Shown here piece by piece: positions 43,519 through 52,806 of a stretch of 64,000 bases of DNA. Below the pieces are notes generated by a model that saw only the letters and a list, made by a program, of their open reading frames with translations, was not told the DNA's origin and did no database searches. Location: the NCBI RefSeq assembly GCF_004959855.1, contig NZ_SPNT01000001.1, positions 1,302,001 to 1,366,000 of the forward strand, in the 5' to 3' direction. Numbering within the stretch: position 1 is the stretch's first letter; every line of letters starts with the position of its first letter. The translations under genes and the position numbers were made by a program. This DNA is from Nitratireductor sp. XY-223. GTDB lineage: Bacteria; Pseudomonadota; Alphaproteobacteria; Rhizobiales; Rhizobiaceae.

Positions 43519-45345
43519 TTACTCGACCGTTACCGACTTGGCCAGATTGCGGGGCTGATCGACGTCCGTTCCCATGAACACAGCCGTATGATACGCGATC
43601 AGTTGAATCGGCAGCGTAAAGATCAGCGGCATCATCAGTTCGTCGACATTCGGCAGGGTGATGGTCGCCAGCGTTTCCAGTGTCGATGCGGCGGCGCCGT
43701 TCTCGTCCGTCACGAAGATGATGCGGCCGCCGCGCGCGGCAACCTCCTGCATGTTTGAGATGGTCTTTTCATAGTGACGGTCGTAGGGCGCGATCACGAT
43801 GACGGGCATGTTCTCGTCAATCAGTGCGATCGGCCCGTGTTTCAGCTCGCCCGCGGCATAACCCTCGGCGTGGATATAGGATATCTCCTTGAGCTTGAGC
43901 GCCCCTTCCATCGCCAGTGTGAAGTTCGTTCCCCTGCCGAGATAGAGCACATTCTTGTATTTCGACAGTTCCCGCGAGAGGTTCTCAAGCTGCGGCTGAA
44001 TGGTGTTGAGCACGGTCGAGGCGATGCGGGGCGCTTCTGAAAGCGCCCGCACCATGTTGGCCTCTTCGTCGGCAATGAGCGTGCCGCGGGCTCGGCCGGC
44101 CGCGATGGCCAAAGCGGCAAAGGTCGCAAGCTGGCACGTGAAGGCCTTGGTCGAGGCAACGCCGATCTCGGGGCCGGCCAGCGTCGGGAACACGGTATCG
44201 GCCTCACGGGCGATGGTTGATTCGCGTACATTCACGATCGCCCCGATCGTCAGCCCGTGCTCCTTGCAATAGCGGAGCGAGGCCAGCGTGTCGGCGGTTT
44301 CGCCCGATTGAGACACGAACAGCGCCGCCTGATTGCCGGGTAATGGCATTTCCCTGTAGCGAAACTCGGAGGCCACATCGATCTCGACCGGCAGGCGCGC
44401 GTAGCGCTCGAACCAGTATTTGCCGATCTGCCCGGCATAATAGGCGGTGCCGCAGGCGGCGATCTTGATGCCGTCAATGGCGGAAAAATTGAGATCCGAC
44501 GCGAAGTTGCGGACCTTTCCCGCGGTGAAGTCGATATAGTGCGCCAGCGTGTGCGACACGACCTCCGGCTGCTCGTATATCTCCTTCTCCATGAAATGGC
44601 GGTGGTTGCCTTTTTCCACCTGCGCGTAGGCTGTCGAGGCCCTCGAGCGCGGGCGTTCGACCGCATTGCCGGCGGTGTCGAAGATCTCGACGCCGTCGCG
44701 CCCAACGACAGCCCAATCGCCATCCTCGAGATAAGTGATCTCATCGGTGAACGGCGAAAGCGCGATCGCATCCGAGCCCAGGAACATCTCGCCCTCGCCG
44801 TGGCCGACCGCGAGCGGCGGTCCGTTGCGCGCGCCCATGATCTTGCCGTCTTCGCTGTCGAAAAGAACGGCGAGCGCGTAGGCGCCCTTGATCAGCCCCA
44901 GTGTCGCCTGCATGGCCTCGCGCGGCGATTTGCCGTTGCGGATAAGGCTGGCGAGTAGCTGCGCAACGACCTCGGTGTCCGTTTCCGTGGTAAATTGCGC
45001 GCCCCTGGCCGTAAGCTGTTCGCGGATCTCGGAGAAATTCTCGATGATCCCGTTGTGCACGACCGCCACGCCTTCGCAAAAGTGCGGATGCGCATTCTGT
45101 TGCGTCGGGGCGCCGTGCGTCGCCCAGCGTGTGTGGCCGATGCCGACATTTCCGTCCAGCGGATGGTGCGACAACTCGGTTTCGAGGTTCGCGAGCTTGC
45201 CTTCAGCCCTGCGCCGGTCCAGCCGGCCGTCGAGCAATGTTGCCACCCCGGCCGAATCGTAGCCACGGTATTCGAGCCGTTTCAGCGCATCGACGAGCAG
45301 CGGCGCAACCGGCTGTTTGCCGATGATTCCAACGATTCCGCACAT
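43519..45345 (-). CDS. glmS: Glutamine--fructose-6-phosphate aminotransferase
   Basis: 608-residue enzyme forming glucosamine-6-phosphate from fructose-6-phosphate and glutamine, the entry to amino-sugar and peptidoglycan synthesis. The N-terminal glutaminase domain begins with the catalytic C2 (MCGIVGIIG), with GNVGIGHTRWATHG following. Two SIS domains from about 285 include VSQSGETADTL and EIGVASTKAFTCQL, and the C-terminus ends LAKSVTVE. Full normal length. No glmS ribozyme is present upstream; the glmU gene is 120 bases upstream on the same strand. Confidence 0.97.
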   Translation of the reverse strand: MCGIVGIIGKQPVAPLLVDALKRLEYRGYDSAGVATLLDGRLDRRRAEGKLANLETELSHHPLDGNVGIGHTRWATHGAPTQQNAHPHFCEGVAVVHNGIIENFSEIREQLTARGAQFTTETDTEVVAQLLASLIRNGKSPREAMQATLGLIKGAYALAVLFDSEDGKIMGARNGPPLAVGHGEGEMFLGSDAIALSPFTDEITYLEDGDWAVVGRDGVEIFDTAGNAVERPRSRASTAYAQVEKGNHRHFMEKEIYEQPEVVSHTLAHYIDFTAGKVRNFASDLNFSAIDGIKIAACGTAYYAGQIGKYWFERYARLPVEIDVASEFRYREMPLPGNQAALFVSQSGETADTLASLRYCKEHGLTIGAIVNVRESTIAREADTVFPTLAGPEIGVASTKAFTCQLATFAALAIAAGRARGTLIADEEANMVRALSEAPRIASTVLNTIQPQLENLSRELSKYKNVLYLGRGTNFTLAMEGALKLKEISYIHAEGYAAGELKHGPIALIDENMPVIVIAPYDRHYEKTISNMQEVAARGGRIIFVTDENGAAASTLETLATITLPNVDELMMPLIFTLPIQLIAYHTAVFMGTDVDQPRNLAKSVTVE

Positions 45346-45426
45346 AAATTACCCCTCAGATCGATGCCTTGATAACCAATCGGCCGTGCACTGCAAACGG
45401 CACCGGTTTCAAATTCAATAACATGG

Positions 45427-45441
45427 TAAAATCTGATTTTA
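45427..45441. promoter_or_regulatory. 15-bp perfect palindrome between glmU and glmS
   Basis: TAAAATC-T-GATTTTA, 25 bases after the glmU stop and 82 bases before the glmS start. It lies in an AT-rich patch of about 80 bases. It could be an operator or an AT-rich hairpin; no function can be assigned. Confidence 0.3.
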
Positions 45442-45465
45442 TGAACAAATACAGGCAAAAAGAGC

Positions 45466-46827
45466 CTAATTTCCAGTCTTTTGCCGCCGTTCCTTGTCGA
45501 GTTTCAGGCGTTCGCGGAGCTTCTTGCCAAGTCCATCCTTGTTTACCTGCTGGGCGCGGCCGAAGGCCAGAGCGTCGTCCGGGACATCGCTCGTGATGAC
45601 ACTTCCCGAAGCCACATAGGCATCTTTACCGACCGATACCGGCGCGACGAGCGACGAATTCGAGCCGATGAAGGCACCCTCCTCGATCGTCGTTTTGTGC
45701 TTGTTGAAACCATCGTAGTTGCAGGTAATGGTGCCGGCGCCGATATTGGCGTCCGCACCGATTTCCGCATCGCCCACATAGGTCAGGTGATTGACCTTCG
45801 AACCGGCGCCGATCGCCGCGTTCTTGACTTCGCAGAAATTGCCGACCTTCGCGCCCGGATGGAGGTCCGCGCCAGGCCGCAGCCGCGCGAACGGTCCGAC
45901 TGAGCATCCGCTTTCCACCGTGGCGCCTTCCAGATGGCTGAACGCGTGAACGGTGGCGCCGCTGCGGATAGTGACACCCGGTCCGAAAACAATGTTCGGC
46001 TCGAGAACCGTATCCGCCTCGATCAGCGTGTCGTGGCTTAAAAAAACAGTTTCCGGCGCGCGCATCGTTACACCGGCCATCATCAGGTCGTGGCGCTTTC
46101 GCGCCTGCCAAATCGCTTCCACCCGTGCGAGGCCGGCGCGCGTGTCGACACCGAGTATCTCCTCGGCGCCGGCTTCGACGGCGACGACCGAGCCGCCATT
46201 TTCGCGCGCGATGGCGACGATATCGGTGAGATAGAATTCGCCTTTCGCGTTGTCGTTGCCGACAGTATCGAGCAATGCCAGGGCCTTGCTGCCGGCGATC
46301 GCCATCATGCCGCCATTGCAGAAGGTGATCTCGCGCTCCGCTTCGCTCGCGTCGCGGTGTTCCCGGATGGCGACAAGCTGATCGCCTTCTTCTATCAGAC
46401 GGCCATAGCCGTGCGGTTTGTCGGTCCGAAATCCCATGACGACGACATCGGCCCCTTCCGCCAATGACCGCCTGGCATTCGAAAGCGTCTCCGATGTAAT
46501 CAGTGGGGTGTCGCCGAAGACGACAAGAATGTCGTCGAAACCACGCGCGATCGCCTCGCGCGCCGCAAGCACCGCGTGCGCGGTGCCGAGCCGCTCGGTC
46601 TGCTCGAACGTGTCAACGGGAAGACCGGTATCGGCGGCGGCACTGACCGTGTCGGCATCGCGACCGACAACCAGCGCGACGGCATCGACCGCGGCCGACT
46701 GTGCAGCACCGACCACGTGGGCAACCATCGGCAGATTGCCCACCTCGTGCAGAACCTTGGATGTGGCGGATTTCATCCGCGTGCCTTCGCCCGCCGCAAG
46801 CACCACCGCCAGACAACTGCGCGCCAT
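45466..46827 (-). CDS. glmU: Bifunctional UDP-GlcNAc pyrophosphorylase / GlcN-1-P acetyltransferase
   Basis: 453-residue bifunctional enzyme making UDP-GlcNAc. The N-terminal uridyltransferase domain has [11 protein letters not shown], and [12 protein letters not shown] follows. The C-terminal left-handed beta-helix (about 250-430) shows hexapeptide repeats and the acetyltransferase-site segment [22 protein letters not shown] with NKHKT. Start ATG 46827 (MARSCLAV) is preceded by GGAG; an ATG 12 bases upstream is in frame. Paired with glmS. Confidence 0.96.
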   Translation of the reverse strand: MARSCLAVVLAAGEGTRMKSATSKVLHEVGNLPMVAHVVGAAQSAAVDAVALVVGRDADTVSAAADTGLPVDTFEQTERLGTAHAVLAAREAIARGFDDILVVFGDTPLITSETLSNARRSLAEGADVVVMGFRTDKPHGYGRLIEEGDQLVAIREHRDASEAEREITFCNGGMMAIAGSKALALLDTVGNDNAKGEFYLTDIVAIARENGGSVVAVEAGAEEILGVDTRAGLARVEAIWQARKRHDLMMAGVTMRAPETVFLSHDTLIEADTVLEPNIVFGPGVTIRSGATVHAFSHLEGATVESGCSVGPFARLRPGADLHPGAKVGNFCEVKNAAIGAGSKVNHLTYVGDAEIGADANIGAGTITCNYDGFNKHKTTIEEGAFIGSNSSLVAPVSVGKDAYVASGSVITSDVPDDALAFGRAQQVNKDGLGKKLRERLKLDKERRQKTGN

Positions 46828-46924
46828 TGCATTCTCCATTTCGGGTTCTTTTGTTGCCGCAAATCCTATACAGGACGTCTAAAGAATTTGTTCTTATTGC
46901 GAAAGCCCGGTCCTTCCCGAACCC

Positions 46925-47854
46925 ATGACATCCTCCGAACAGCCGGTCGGCACGTCCTCCCTGCGCATGCCGGCCGCCTACGCCGTTATGCTGATCACGC
47001 CCTTGCTGTTCGCCAGCAACGGCGTCATCGGACGCGCAACGGTGGCAGAGGTTGCACCCTTTACGCTCGCCTTCCTGCGCTGGGGCGCCTGCGCGCTGAT
47101 CCTGCTGCCTTTCGTTCTGAGGTCGGGCCGCGCCTGTCTCGAACTGGTCAAGGAGCGCCCGGGAACCCTGCTGGCACTCGGGTTTCTCGGCATGTGGCTT
47201 TCGGGCGCCGGATTCTACGTATCCCTGCAGTTCACGACGGCGACGAATGCAACGATGATCTATACGACGTCGCCCCTGTTCATCATCCTTCTCGAGCGGA
47301 TCCTTTTCGCGCGGGCAATCCGTGGCCGCGAAGTGGCCGGAATCGTCGTTTCCTTCATCGGCGTTGCTGCAATTCTGTTTCAGGGCAGCATCCTGAGGCT
47401 GATATCCGGTTCGCTCAATCCCGGCGATATAGGTGTCGTCATCGCCGCGGCGTCCTGGGCCGGCTACTCGATCATCTTTCGCGGGCCGCGCCTTTCACGC
47501 CTGCCAATCATGGCGCTATTCGGACTGGTTTGCGCATCCGGCGCATTGCTGCTCCTGCCGGTTGCCGCCTACGAATTCCTGTCCGGCGCCCGTATGCCTT
47601 CAACCGGTGCGGCGTGGCAGGGCATAGCCGGCATCATCGTGTTCTCGTCCCTTCTTGCCTTTTCCGGATTTCAGCTTGGGCTGCGCATGATGGGCGCGTC
47701 GGTGACCGGCATATTCATGTATCTGATGCCGGTTTACGGCGTCGTCCTTGCCACCATCTTTCTTGGCGAGCGGCTGCAGTTCCATCACGTTGCGGGCATT
47801 GTCCTGGTGCTTGGCGGCGTGCTGCTGGCCACCCTGCCGGCGCGTCGGAGATGA
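46925..47854 (+). CDS. EamA-family DMT transporter
   Basis: 309-residue inner-membrane protein of the drug/metabolite transporter superfamily: ten hydrophobic segments in two EamA repeats (about 15-145 and 160-300). FLRWGACALILLPF and the second-repeat Y-L-M-PVYGVVLATIFLGE are typical. Members export amino acids or metabolites; the substrate is unknown. Divergent from glmU, convergent with ccdA. Confidence 0.88.
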   Translation: MTSSEQPVGTSSLRMPAAYAVMLITPLLFASNGVIGRATVAEVAPFTLAFLRWGACALILLPFVLRSGRACLELVKERPGTLLALGFLGMWLSGAGFYVSLQFTTATNATMIYTTSPLFIILLERILFARAIRGREVAGIVVSFIGVAAILFQGSILRLISGSLNPGDIGVVIAAASWAGYSIIFRGPRLSRLPIMALFGLVCASGALLLLPVAAYEFLSGARMPSTGAAWQGIAGIIVFSSLLAFSGFQLGLRMMGASVTGIFMYLMPVYGVVLATIFLGERLQFHHVAGIVLVLGGVLLATLPARRR

Positions 47855-47861
47855 GGCGTCC

Positions 47862-48605
47862 TCAGCCGATCCTCGACAGGATGGGAAACGCGTCCTGGAT
47901 CCAGTAGGCAACGTACGAGATGCCGCCGGTGAGGAAAAGCAGGCCGGTCAGGACGAGCAGTCCACCCATGGCCCTTTCGACATTGCCGAGATGCTCACGG
48001 AACCGCTTCAGGAAACGCATGAAAACGCCTGAGAATCCGGCCGCGATCCAGAATGGAATTGCAAGGCCCAGGGAATAGGCGGCGAGCAGTATGGCGCCCT
48101 CGCCAACCGTGTCGCGCGCGCCGGCGACGCCGAGGATGGCACCGAGAACGGGGCCGATGCACGGTGTCCAGCCGAAGGCGAAGGCCAGGCCCATAATGTA
48201 GGCGCCGGTAAAGGTGGCAGGCGTGCCGCCGCCCTGGAATCGCGCCTCGCGGGAAAGCAGTCCGATCCGGAACAGGCCGAGGAAATGAAGTCCCATGATA
48301 ATGATGACGACCCCGGCGATCTGGGCCAGGATGACACTGTGGGCGCGCAGCAAGGCACCTATGGTGGACGCGCCCGCGCCAAGGGCAATGAACACGGTCG
48401 AGAAGCCGAGCGTGAAGAACAGCGAGGCCAGCATGACCGAGCGGCGGACGTCGACATTGCTCTCCCGACCGTTCTGGAAATCCTCGATGCTGACACCCGC
48501 CATATAGCAGAGATAAGGCGGCACAAGCGGCAGTACGCACGGCGACAGGAAGGAAAGTCCGCCGGCGAAAATGGCGACCAGGATTGAAATATCCGCGATG
48601 CTCAA
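47862..48605 (-). CDS. ccdA: Cytochrome c biogenesis protein CcdA
   Basis: 247-residue six-helix membrane protein that carries reducing equivalents from thioredoxin across the membrane for haem-protein maturation. The two redox Cys lie in LSPCVLPLVPPYLCYMAG and GWTPCIGPVLGAI. I start at TTG 48605 because LSIADISILVAI matches the family N-terminus and a GGAAAAG precedes it; an ATG 51 bases upstream would add a basic leader. No thioredoxin-like partner is adjacent. Confidence 0.9.
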   Translation of the reverse strand: MSIADISILVAIFAGGLSFLSPCVLPLVPPYLCYMAGVSIEDFQNGRESNVDVRRSVMLASLFFTLGFSTVFIALGAGASTIGALLRAHSVILAQIAGVVIIIMGLHFLGLFRIGLLSREARFQGGGTPATFTGAYIMGLAFAFGWTPCIGPVLGAILGVAGARDTVGEGAILLAAYSLGLAIPFWIAAGFSGVFMRFLKRFREHLGNVERAMGGLLVLTGLLFLTGGISYVAYWIQDAFPILSRIG

Positions 48606-48723
48606 ATGTCTTTTCCGCTTTGTTTCACGACCTCTAATAGGATGCTTGGCGATCACGCGCCAGTCACCTTTTTGCGTGGTGAAATGAATTTCCCAAAAGA
48701 AGCAGAATCATGTCATTTTGCAG

Positions 48724-48752
48724 TTGACCCGGTCAGACGGCATGCATATGTT
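48724..48752 (+). promoter_or_regulatory. Promoter of tRNA-Lys
   Basis: TTGACC at 48724-48729 and TATGTT at 48747-48752 with a 17-base spacer. Predicted start is near 48759, about 30 bases before the mature tRNA. Confidence 0.55.
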
Positions 48753-48789
48753 CCGCGCAATTCTTGAGGGCGGCCGTCGGGCCCTTCGG

Positions 48790-48865
48790 GAGCCGATAGC
48801 TCAGCTGGTAGAGCAACTGACTTTTAATCAGTAGGTCCAGGGTTCGAACCCCTGTCGGCTCACCA
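48790..48865 (+). tRNA. tRNA-Lys (UUU anticodon)
   Basis: 76-nt class I tRNA. GAGCCGA pairs with TCGGCTC, discriminator A, encoded CCA at 48863-48865. The anticodon arm ACTGA-CTTTTAA-TCAGT has TTT at 48823-48825, and the T arm CAGGG-TTCGAAC-CCCTG is canonical. Confidence 0.98.
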
Positions 48866-48986
48866 AATATTCTCAAATAAAACCATAACCTTAAGCAATA
48901 GCAGACCGCGGCGCCGCCAGTTTCGGATTGGTGATGTTGATTCGTATCCGCTTTGTGCGTTCGGCGGCCTCATCCTGCAGCGCGTC

Positions 48987-49385
48987 CTACGCAAGAACCC
49001 TTCGCAGTAAATCCGTATCGAGATAGGCGACAATCTCCACAATACGACGCTCCCGCATGACCATTGCCCAACAATAGGTCTGATCGTACCTAACCCCGGA
49101 TTGTGAAACCCCGCTGCTTTCAAAGCGAAGGAACAACTTGTCTCGCTCGCCTGCGAGATCGACGAACGTGGTCGTCAGTTTGCCAGCCAGTCGAGCGAGA
49201 AGCGGGCCAAAAGCATGATCGATAAGGTCCTGCTTCGAATGATAAACACCCGATACCGGAGTGGTTCCGATGACGGTCCAATGGACGTCATCGGCAATCA
49301 ACTCGAAAAACGGACCGCTATCGCCGCTCTCCCAGGGGCGAAACGCCTCGCGAACGAGCCGCTTATTGTCTTCGGTCGTCGACAT
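48987..49385 (-). CDS. SnoaL/NTF2-like protein
   Basis: 132-residue NTF2-fold protein. DNKRLVREAFRPWESGDSGPFFELIADDVHWTVIG is the typical cone-shaped SnoaL-like start, and VAYLDTDLLRRVL the usual last strand. The fold is used by isomerases, hydrolases and dehydratases; the role is unknown. Isolated gene just downstream of tRNA-Lys on the other strand. Confidence 0.75.
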   Translation of the reverse strand: MSTTEDNKRLVREAFRPWESGDSGPFFELIADDVHWTVIGTTPVSGVYHSKQDLIDHAFGPLLARLAGKLTTTFVDLAGERDKLFLRFESSGVSQSGVRYDQTYCWAMVMRERRIVEIVAYLDTDLLRRVLA

Positions 49386-49563
49386 CCTTCACCTCCGAAA
49401 TTTCAGAATTGCCAGCCGGAGATACCAACGGATTCCGCAAGTAGCATGCGGCCTCTTTTTGCCCGTATTTTGTGCTGCCGTGGCAGCGCAATGCCAGGGC
49501 CAGGGTTTTCGACGCCAGTGGGAGCCGCGCCGAACCGGCAGAGTGCGGTATGGAGCGATCCCG

Positions 49564-49956
49564 CTACTCCACCCGGGTCCATTCCTGCGAGCGGCAGATC
49601 GGGCCCTTGCAGCCTGAAACGGTGAGCTTGCCGCCATCCAGTGACAGTTTGCCGTTTGCCGTGACGTTCGCGTCGGGCGACCAGATCTTGCCGCCGTCCC
49701 ATTTGCCGGCACCGTCGGGCTTCATGTCCCAGATCATCTGCTTTCCGTCGTTCTTGTAACCAGAAACGGCCTTGCCGTCAGAGGTATAGGCGCCAGCGAT
49801 GGTGCCGCACAGACTGGCGCCGCACGGTTCAATCTTGACCTGCAGGTAACCGCCGTTCGAGGCGGACTGCGTACGCCAGAGGCCCGTGGCATCCGTTGCC
49901 GAGGCCGCTGTTGCGGTGAGCAGTGTCGTCAGGAGTGCGATCGTCGTTCTTTTCAT
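49564..49956 (-). CDS. Exported DUF2147 protein
   Basis: 130-residue exported protein with a signal peptide ending near ASA-T (20). GLWRTQSASNGGYLQVKIEPCGASLCGTIA and GKIWSPDANVTANGKLSLDGGKLTVSGC are DUF2147 hallmarks; the protein is a small beta-barrel of lipocalin-like type. Cys residues likely form disulfides. Function unknown. Confidence 0.88.
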   Translation of the reverse strand: MKRTTIALLTTLLTATAASATDATGLWRTQSASNGGYLQVKIEPCGASLCGTIAGAYTSDGKAVSGYKNDGKQMIWDMKPDGAGKWDGGKIWSPDANVTANGKLSLDGGKLTVSGCKGPICRSQEWTRVE

Positions 49957-50103
49957 CCTGGATCTTCCGTGTTTGGATTCGTTTGCGGACCATCACTAAA
50001 CGACAATTGCGCCAGGTTTTGTACCATTGCCGATCCGTGACCGTTTAAAAGTTTCAGCCCCTGTTGTCTCAGATCAAGGAAAACTGGTAGCTTTGCCTAT
50101 TTA

Positions 50104-50131
50104 TTATGCAAAATGTGCAAATTGCGCATAA
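50104..50131. promoter_or_regulatory. Inverted repeat upstream of the GntR gene
   Basis: TTATGC and GCATAA flank a 16-base centre containing TGTGCAA and TTGCGCA half-similarities, 38 bases before the GntR start codon. The position fits an autoregulatory GntR operator. Confidence 0.4.
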
Positions 50132-50169
50132 CGCACAGATACGGCCTGGCGACTATTTTAGGAACCGTA

Positions 50170-50889
50170 ATGGGAACGGACACGATAAGCGACGATGCCG
50201 GCTCACTGCCGGATATTTTTCTGACGAGCGATGACAACAGCCCCTGGCGCAAGCGTTTCGATCAGATCCACATGGCACTCAGGCAGCGCATTACGACATT
50301 GCAATACGAGCCGGGCACCCGGCTTGACGTCGACCGCCTGAGCGAGGAATTCGGGGTCAGCAGGACTCCGGTGCGCAACGTGCTTCAGCGGATGGACCAG
50401 GAAGGCCTTGTCGTTACACGGCACGGGGTCGGAACAATCGTCGCCCCGCTCGACCTGGAACAGGCGCGCCAGGCGGTGCAGATGCGCATCGAACTGGCGC
50501 CGCTGATCGGGGTGCTCGACCCGCATCCGATCGACGAGGCGACCGTTTCGGCAATTCACGACGCCCGCGAGACCTACGGCAAAATCATGCAGCGGCCCGA
50601 TCCGGCGTTCTTTGCCAATGCCGATATGAAACTGCACACGGCCATTTGCCGCATCATCGGCAATCCGTTGCTGCTGCGCACCTATGACGAACTCTATTAC
50701 CGCACGGCGCGGCTGTGGTTCCACTACCTGCCACAGCGTGACCGGTCGGAAGAGGTCACGATCTTCCTGAGTGACATCGACCTGATCGTCGCGGCGGCGG
50801 AATTCCGTGATGCCAAGGGCGTCGGCTTTGCATCGCGAAATGCGATCTACAACGCGTTCGCACGGCTCGACCGCTTCATTCAGTCATAG
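50170..50889 (+). CDS. GntR family transcriptional regulator (FCD type)
   Basis: 239-residue regulator. The winged helix-turn-helix at about 30-95 reads LSEEFGVSRTPVRNVLQRMDQEGLVVTRHGVGTIV. The C-terminal all-helical FCD-like domain has NADMKLHTAICRIIGNPLL, with metal-ligand-type Asp and His. I start at ATG 50170 after AGGA; the in-frame upstream start at 50113 would run through the inverted repeat. Its stop abuts the stop of the convergent XRE gene with no gap. Probably regulates the adjacent desaturase/oxidoreductase module. Confidence 0.88.
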   Translation: MGTDTISDDAGSLPDIFLTSDDNSPWRKRFDQIHMALRQRITTLQYEPGTRLDVDRLSEEFGVSRTPVRNVLQRMDQEGLVVTRHGVGTIVAPLDLEQARQAVQMRIELAPLIGVLDPHPIDEATVSAIHDARETYGKIMQRPDPAFFANADMKLHTAICRIIGNPLLLRTYDELYYRTARLWFHYLPQRDRSEEVTIFLSDIDLIVAAAEFRDAKGVGFASRNAIYNAFARLDRFIQS

Positions 50890-51786
50890 TCAATTGTCGC
50901 TGGGCAGTTCGCTCGAGAGACCGACGATGAACTCGGACACCCGGTCGGGACCGTAGCGGGCGATGCGGATCAACTGGTCGAAATGGCCGGCCAGCGCACG
51001 GATGTGTTCGACCGAATTTACCACCAGATACATGTTGCCCAGATAGACCGCGGCGCGCAGCGGGCCGAACAGCGTGTAAGGGGCCGCATAGGCTTCCCTG
51101 CCGTCGTAGAGGAACAAACGAAAGGTGGGATAGAGCTCCGTTATGAGGGCCACCATGTGATCGAGCTGTTCGCGCCGTATGTCCTCGGGAAGGCCGCGCC
51201 AGACCCCCTGCCCCCTGGCGAACTCCTGCAGCCGCTGCAACGGCATGCAGACCTCCATGTCGGTCTCCGGCCGCCGTGAATAGATGAGCTGGTCCTTGGC
51301 CAGCTGGTCGCGCACCTGCCGGTCGTCACGATCGTGGGTGTAGAATTCGTAGTTGCGTACCGATTCCGTGCGCAGGAGATCAGGCAGCGCGCTCGGTACG
51401 TAGCGGATCTTGTAACCCATTGCCTCACGGTGCCACTCGGCGATCATGCGGCTGCCGGTATCGTCGGTGACCCGTTCGACCTCGAGCATGGGCGCGGTCT
51501 CCTCGCCGAACGTGTCGGCGGCGATCAGTCCCATCAGCCAGTCGAGCGACACGCCGCAGGTGCGGGCGATCGCGCACAGGGTTTCGGCCCGCGGAAGGCG
51601 GGTGGAGCCGGGCGCGAGGAACTGGCTGAGTGCCGAGCGGTCAATGCCGATGCTCTTGGCGAAGCGGCTGAGATTGAACCCCTTTTGGGCAATCAGGAGG
51701 GCCATGCGGTCGCGAAAGACCTCGGCGACGTCCCGCTTGTCTGTGTATTCTGTCTCCATGTGTTGTGTAATATCACGATTATTCAT
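50890..51786 (-). CDS. XRE-type helix-turn-helix regulator
   Basis: 298-residue regulator. The HTH at about 34-62 reads GFNLSRFAKSIGIDRSALSQFLAPGSTRLP. A large C-terminal domain from about 100 (MIAEWHREAMGYKIRYVPSALPDLLRT) has no motif I recognise but is probably ligand sensing. It is divergent from the desaturase gene. The start is uncertain: ATG 51786 or ATG 51759, both with weak ribosome sites; the latter leaves the whole TTGTGT/ACACAA repeat outside the gene. Confidence 0.8.
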   Translation of the reverse strand: MNNRDITQHMETEYTDKRDVAEVFRDRMALLIAQKGFNLSRFAKSIGIDRSALSQFLAPGSTRLPRAETLCAIARTCGVSLDWLMGLIAADTFGEETAPMLEVERVTDDTGSRMIAEWHREAMGYKIRYVPSALPDLLRTESVRNYEFYTHDRDDRQVRDQLAKDQLIYSRRPETDMEVCMPLQRLQEFARGQGVWRGLPEDIRREQLDHMVALITELYPTFRLFLYDGREAYAAPYTLFGPLRAAVYLGNMYLVVNSVEHIRALAGHFDQLIRIARYGPDRVSEFIVGLSSELPSDN

Positions 51787-51807
51787 TTATTTCTATTTTC
51801 CACACAA
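51763..51807. promoter_or_regulatory. Possible operator half-sites between XRE and desaturase genes
   Basis: TTGTGT at 51763-51768 and ACACAA at 51802-51807 form an inverted repeat with a 33-base AT-rich spacer in the divergent promoter region. Binding by the XRE protein is a guess from position. Confidence 0.25.
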
Positions 51808-51903
51808 TCAAAATCGCATTCTCATTTTTATTCGCGCATTCCCACATTGTCTATGGCGGATGGTTATGACCATTATCACGCCGTGTTTTTTGGGGACAAA
51901 GGA

Positions 51904-52806
51904 ATGATTCTTAAAGATAAAACGGAGTGGCGAACGGCCGCTCTCATTGCAATTTGTTATATATTGTGGGCCGCACTTGTTTTCGGCCTGGCCGCATACG
52001 CACCGATCCTGGCCGCCATACTGACAATTCCGGTCATCACGCTGCACTCGTCCTTGCAGCATGAATGCCTGCACGGGCATCCGTTTCGTCACGTCTGGGC
52101 AAATGACGCGATCGTTCTGCCACCCATCGGCCTTTACATCCCGTATCTCCGTTTCAAGGACGTGCATCTGGAACACCACCAGAACGCCCGCATATGCGAT
52201 CCGTATGACGACCCGGAAAGCTGGTACCTGGAACAGGATTTCTGGCAGCGCCTGCCGCGGTGGGTCAAACTTGTCTTTGAAGCCAACAATACGCTCATCG
52301 GCCGCATGCTTCTCGGTCCGACCATCGCGCTAATCCGGCTTGTGATTTCGGATGGCAGAGCCATCGTCGGGGGCGACCGCAGGGTCGCGCTCGCCTGGGC
52401 CGTGCACGCGATCCTGGTCCCGCCGGTCCTGCTGGCGATCTACCTGTGGTCCGCCATACCGCTGCCGGTGTACCTGGCCTGCGCCTACATGGGCCTGTCT
52501 CTCCTCATGGTCCGCACGTACCTGGAGCACCAGGCGGAAGAAACGCTGCGCGGCCGCTCGGTCATCATCGAGGACCGCGGCCCGTTCAGCCTGCTGTTTC
52601 TCAACAACAACCTGCATGCAGTTCACCATGCCTATCCTGCGGTGGCATGGCACCAGTTGCCGTCGCTCTACCGCCGCAACCGGGCGCGGTTCCTTGCCAT
52701 GAACAAGGGCTACTTCTTCAAGAGCTACGGCGAGATATTCCGGCGGTTCGCGTTCCACCGCAAGGAACCTGTGGTCTATCCGATCGAAACCGGGCAGCGG
52801 CACTGA
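51904..52806 (+). CDS. Fatty acid desaturase-superfamily membrane di-iron oxidase
   Basis: 300-residue membrane protein with three histidine boxes: HECLHGH at 53-59, HLEHH at 88-92 and HAVHH at 238-242. About four to five hydrophobic segments. These boxes place it in the COG3239 desaturase/hydroxylase superfamily; the neighbours suggest that the substrate may be a small molecule rather than an acyl lipid. Start ATG 51904 is preceded by GGGGA; the ATG at 51853 lacks a ribosome site. The stop overlaps the next start (TGATG). Confidence 0.82.
   Translation: MILKDKTEWRTAALIAICYILWAALVFGLAAYAPILAAILTIPVITLHSSLQHECLHGHPFRHVWANDAIVLPPIGLYIPYLRFKDVHLEHHQNARICDPYDDPESWYLEQDFWQRLPRWVKLVFEANNTLIGRMLLGPTIALIRLVISDGRAIVGGDRRVALAWAVHAILVPPVLLAIYLWSAIPLPVYLACAYMGLSLLMVRTYLEHQAEETLRGRSVIIEDRGPFSLLFLNNNLHAVHHAYPAVAWHQLPSLYRRNRARFLAMNKGYFFKSYGEIFRRFAFHRKEPVVYPIETGQRH

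Noticed and set aside
48790-49000. tRNA-Lys as an attachment site for a mobile island
   Set aside because: No integrase, direct repeat of the tRNA 3' end or mobility gene is visible downstream within the window.
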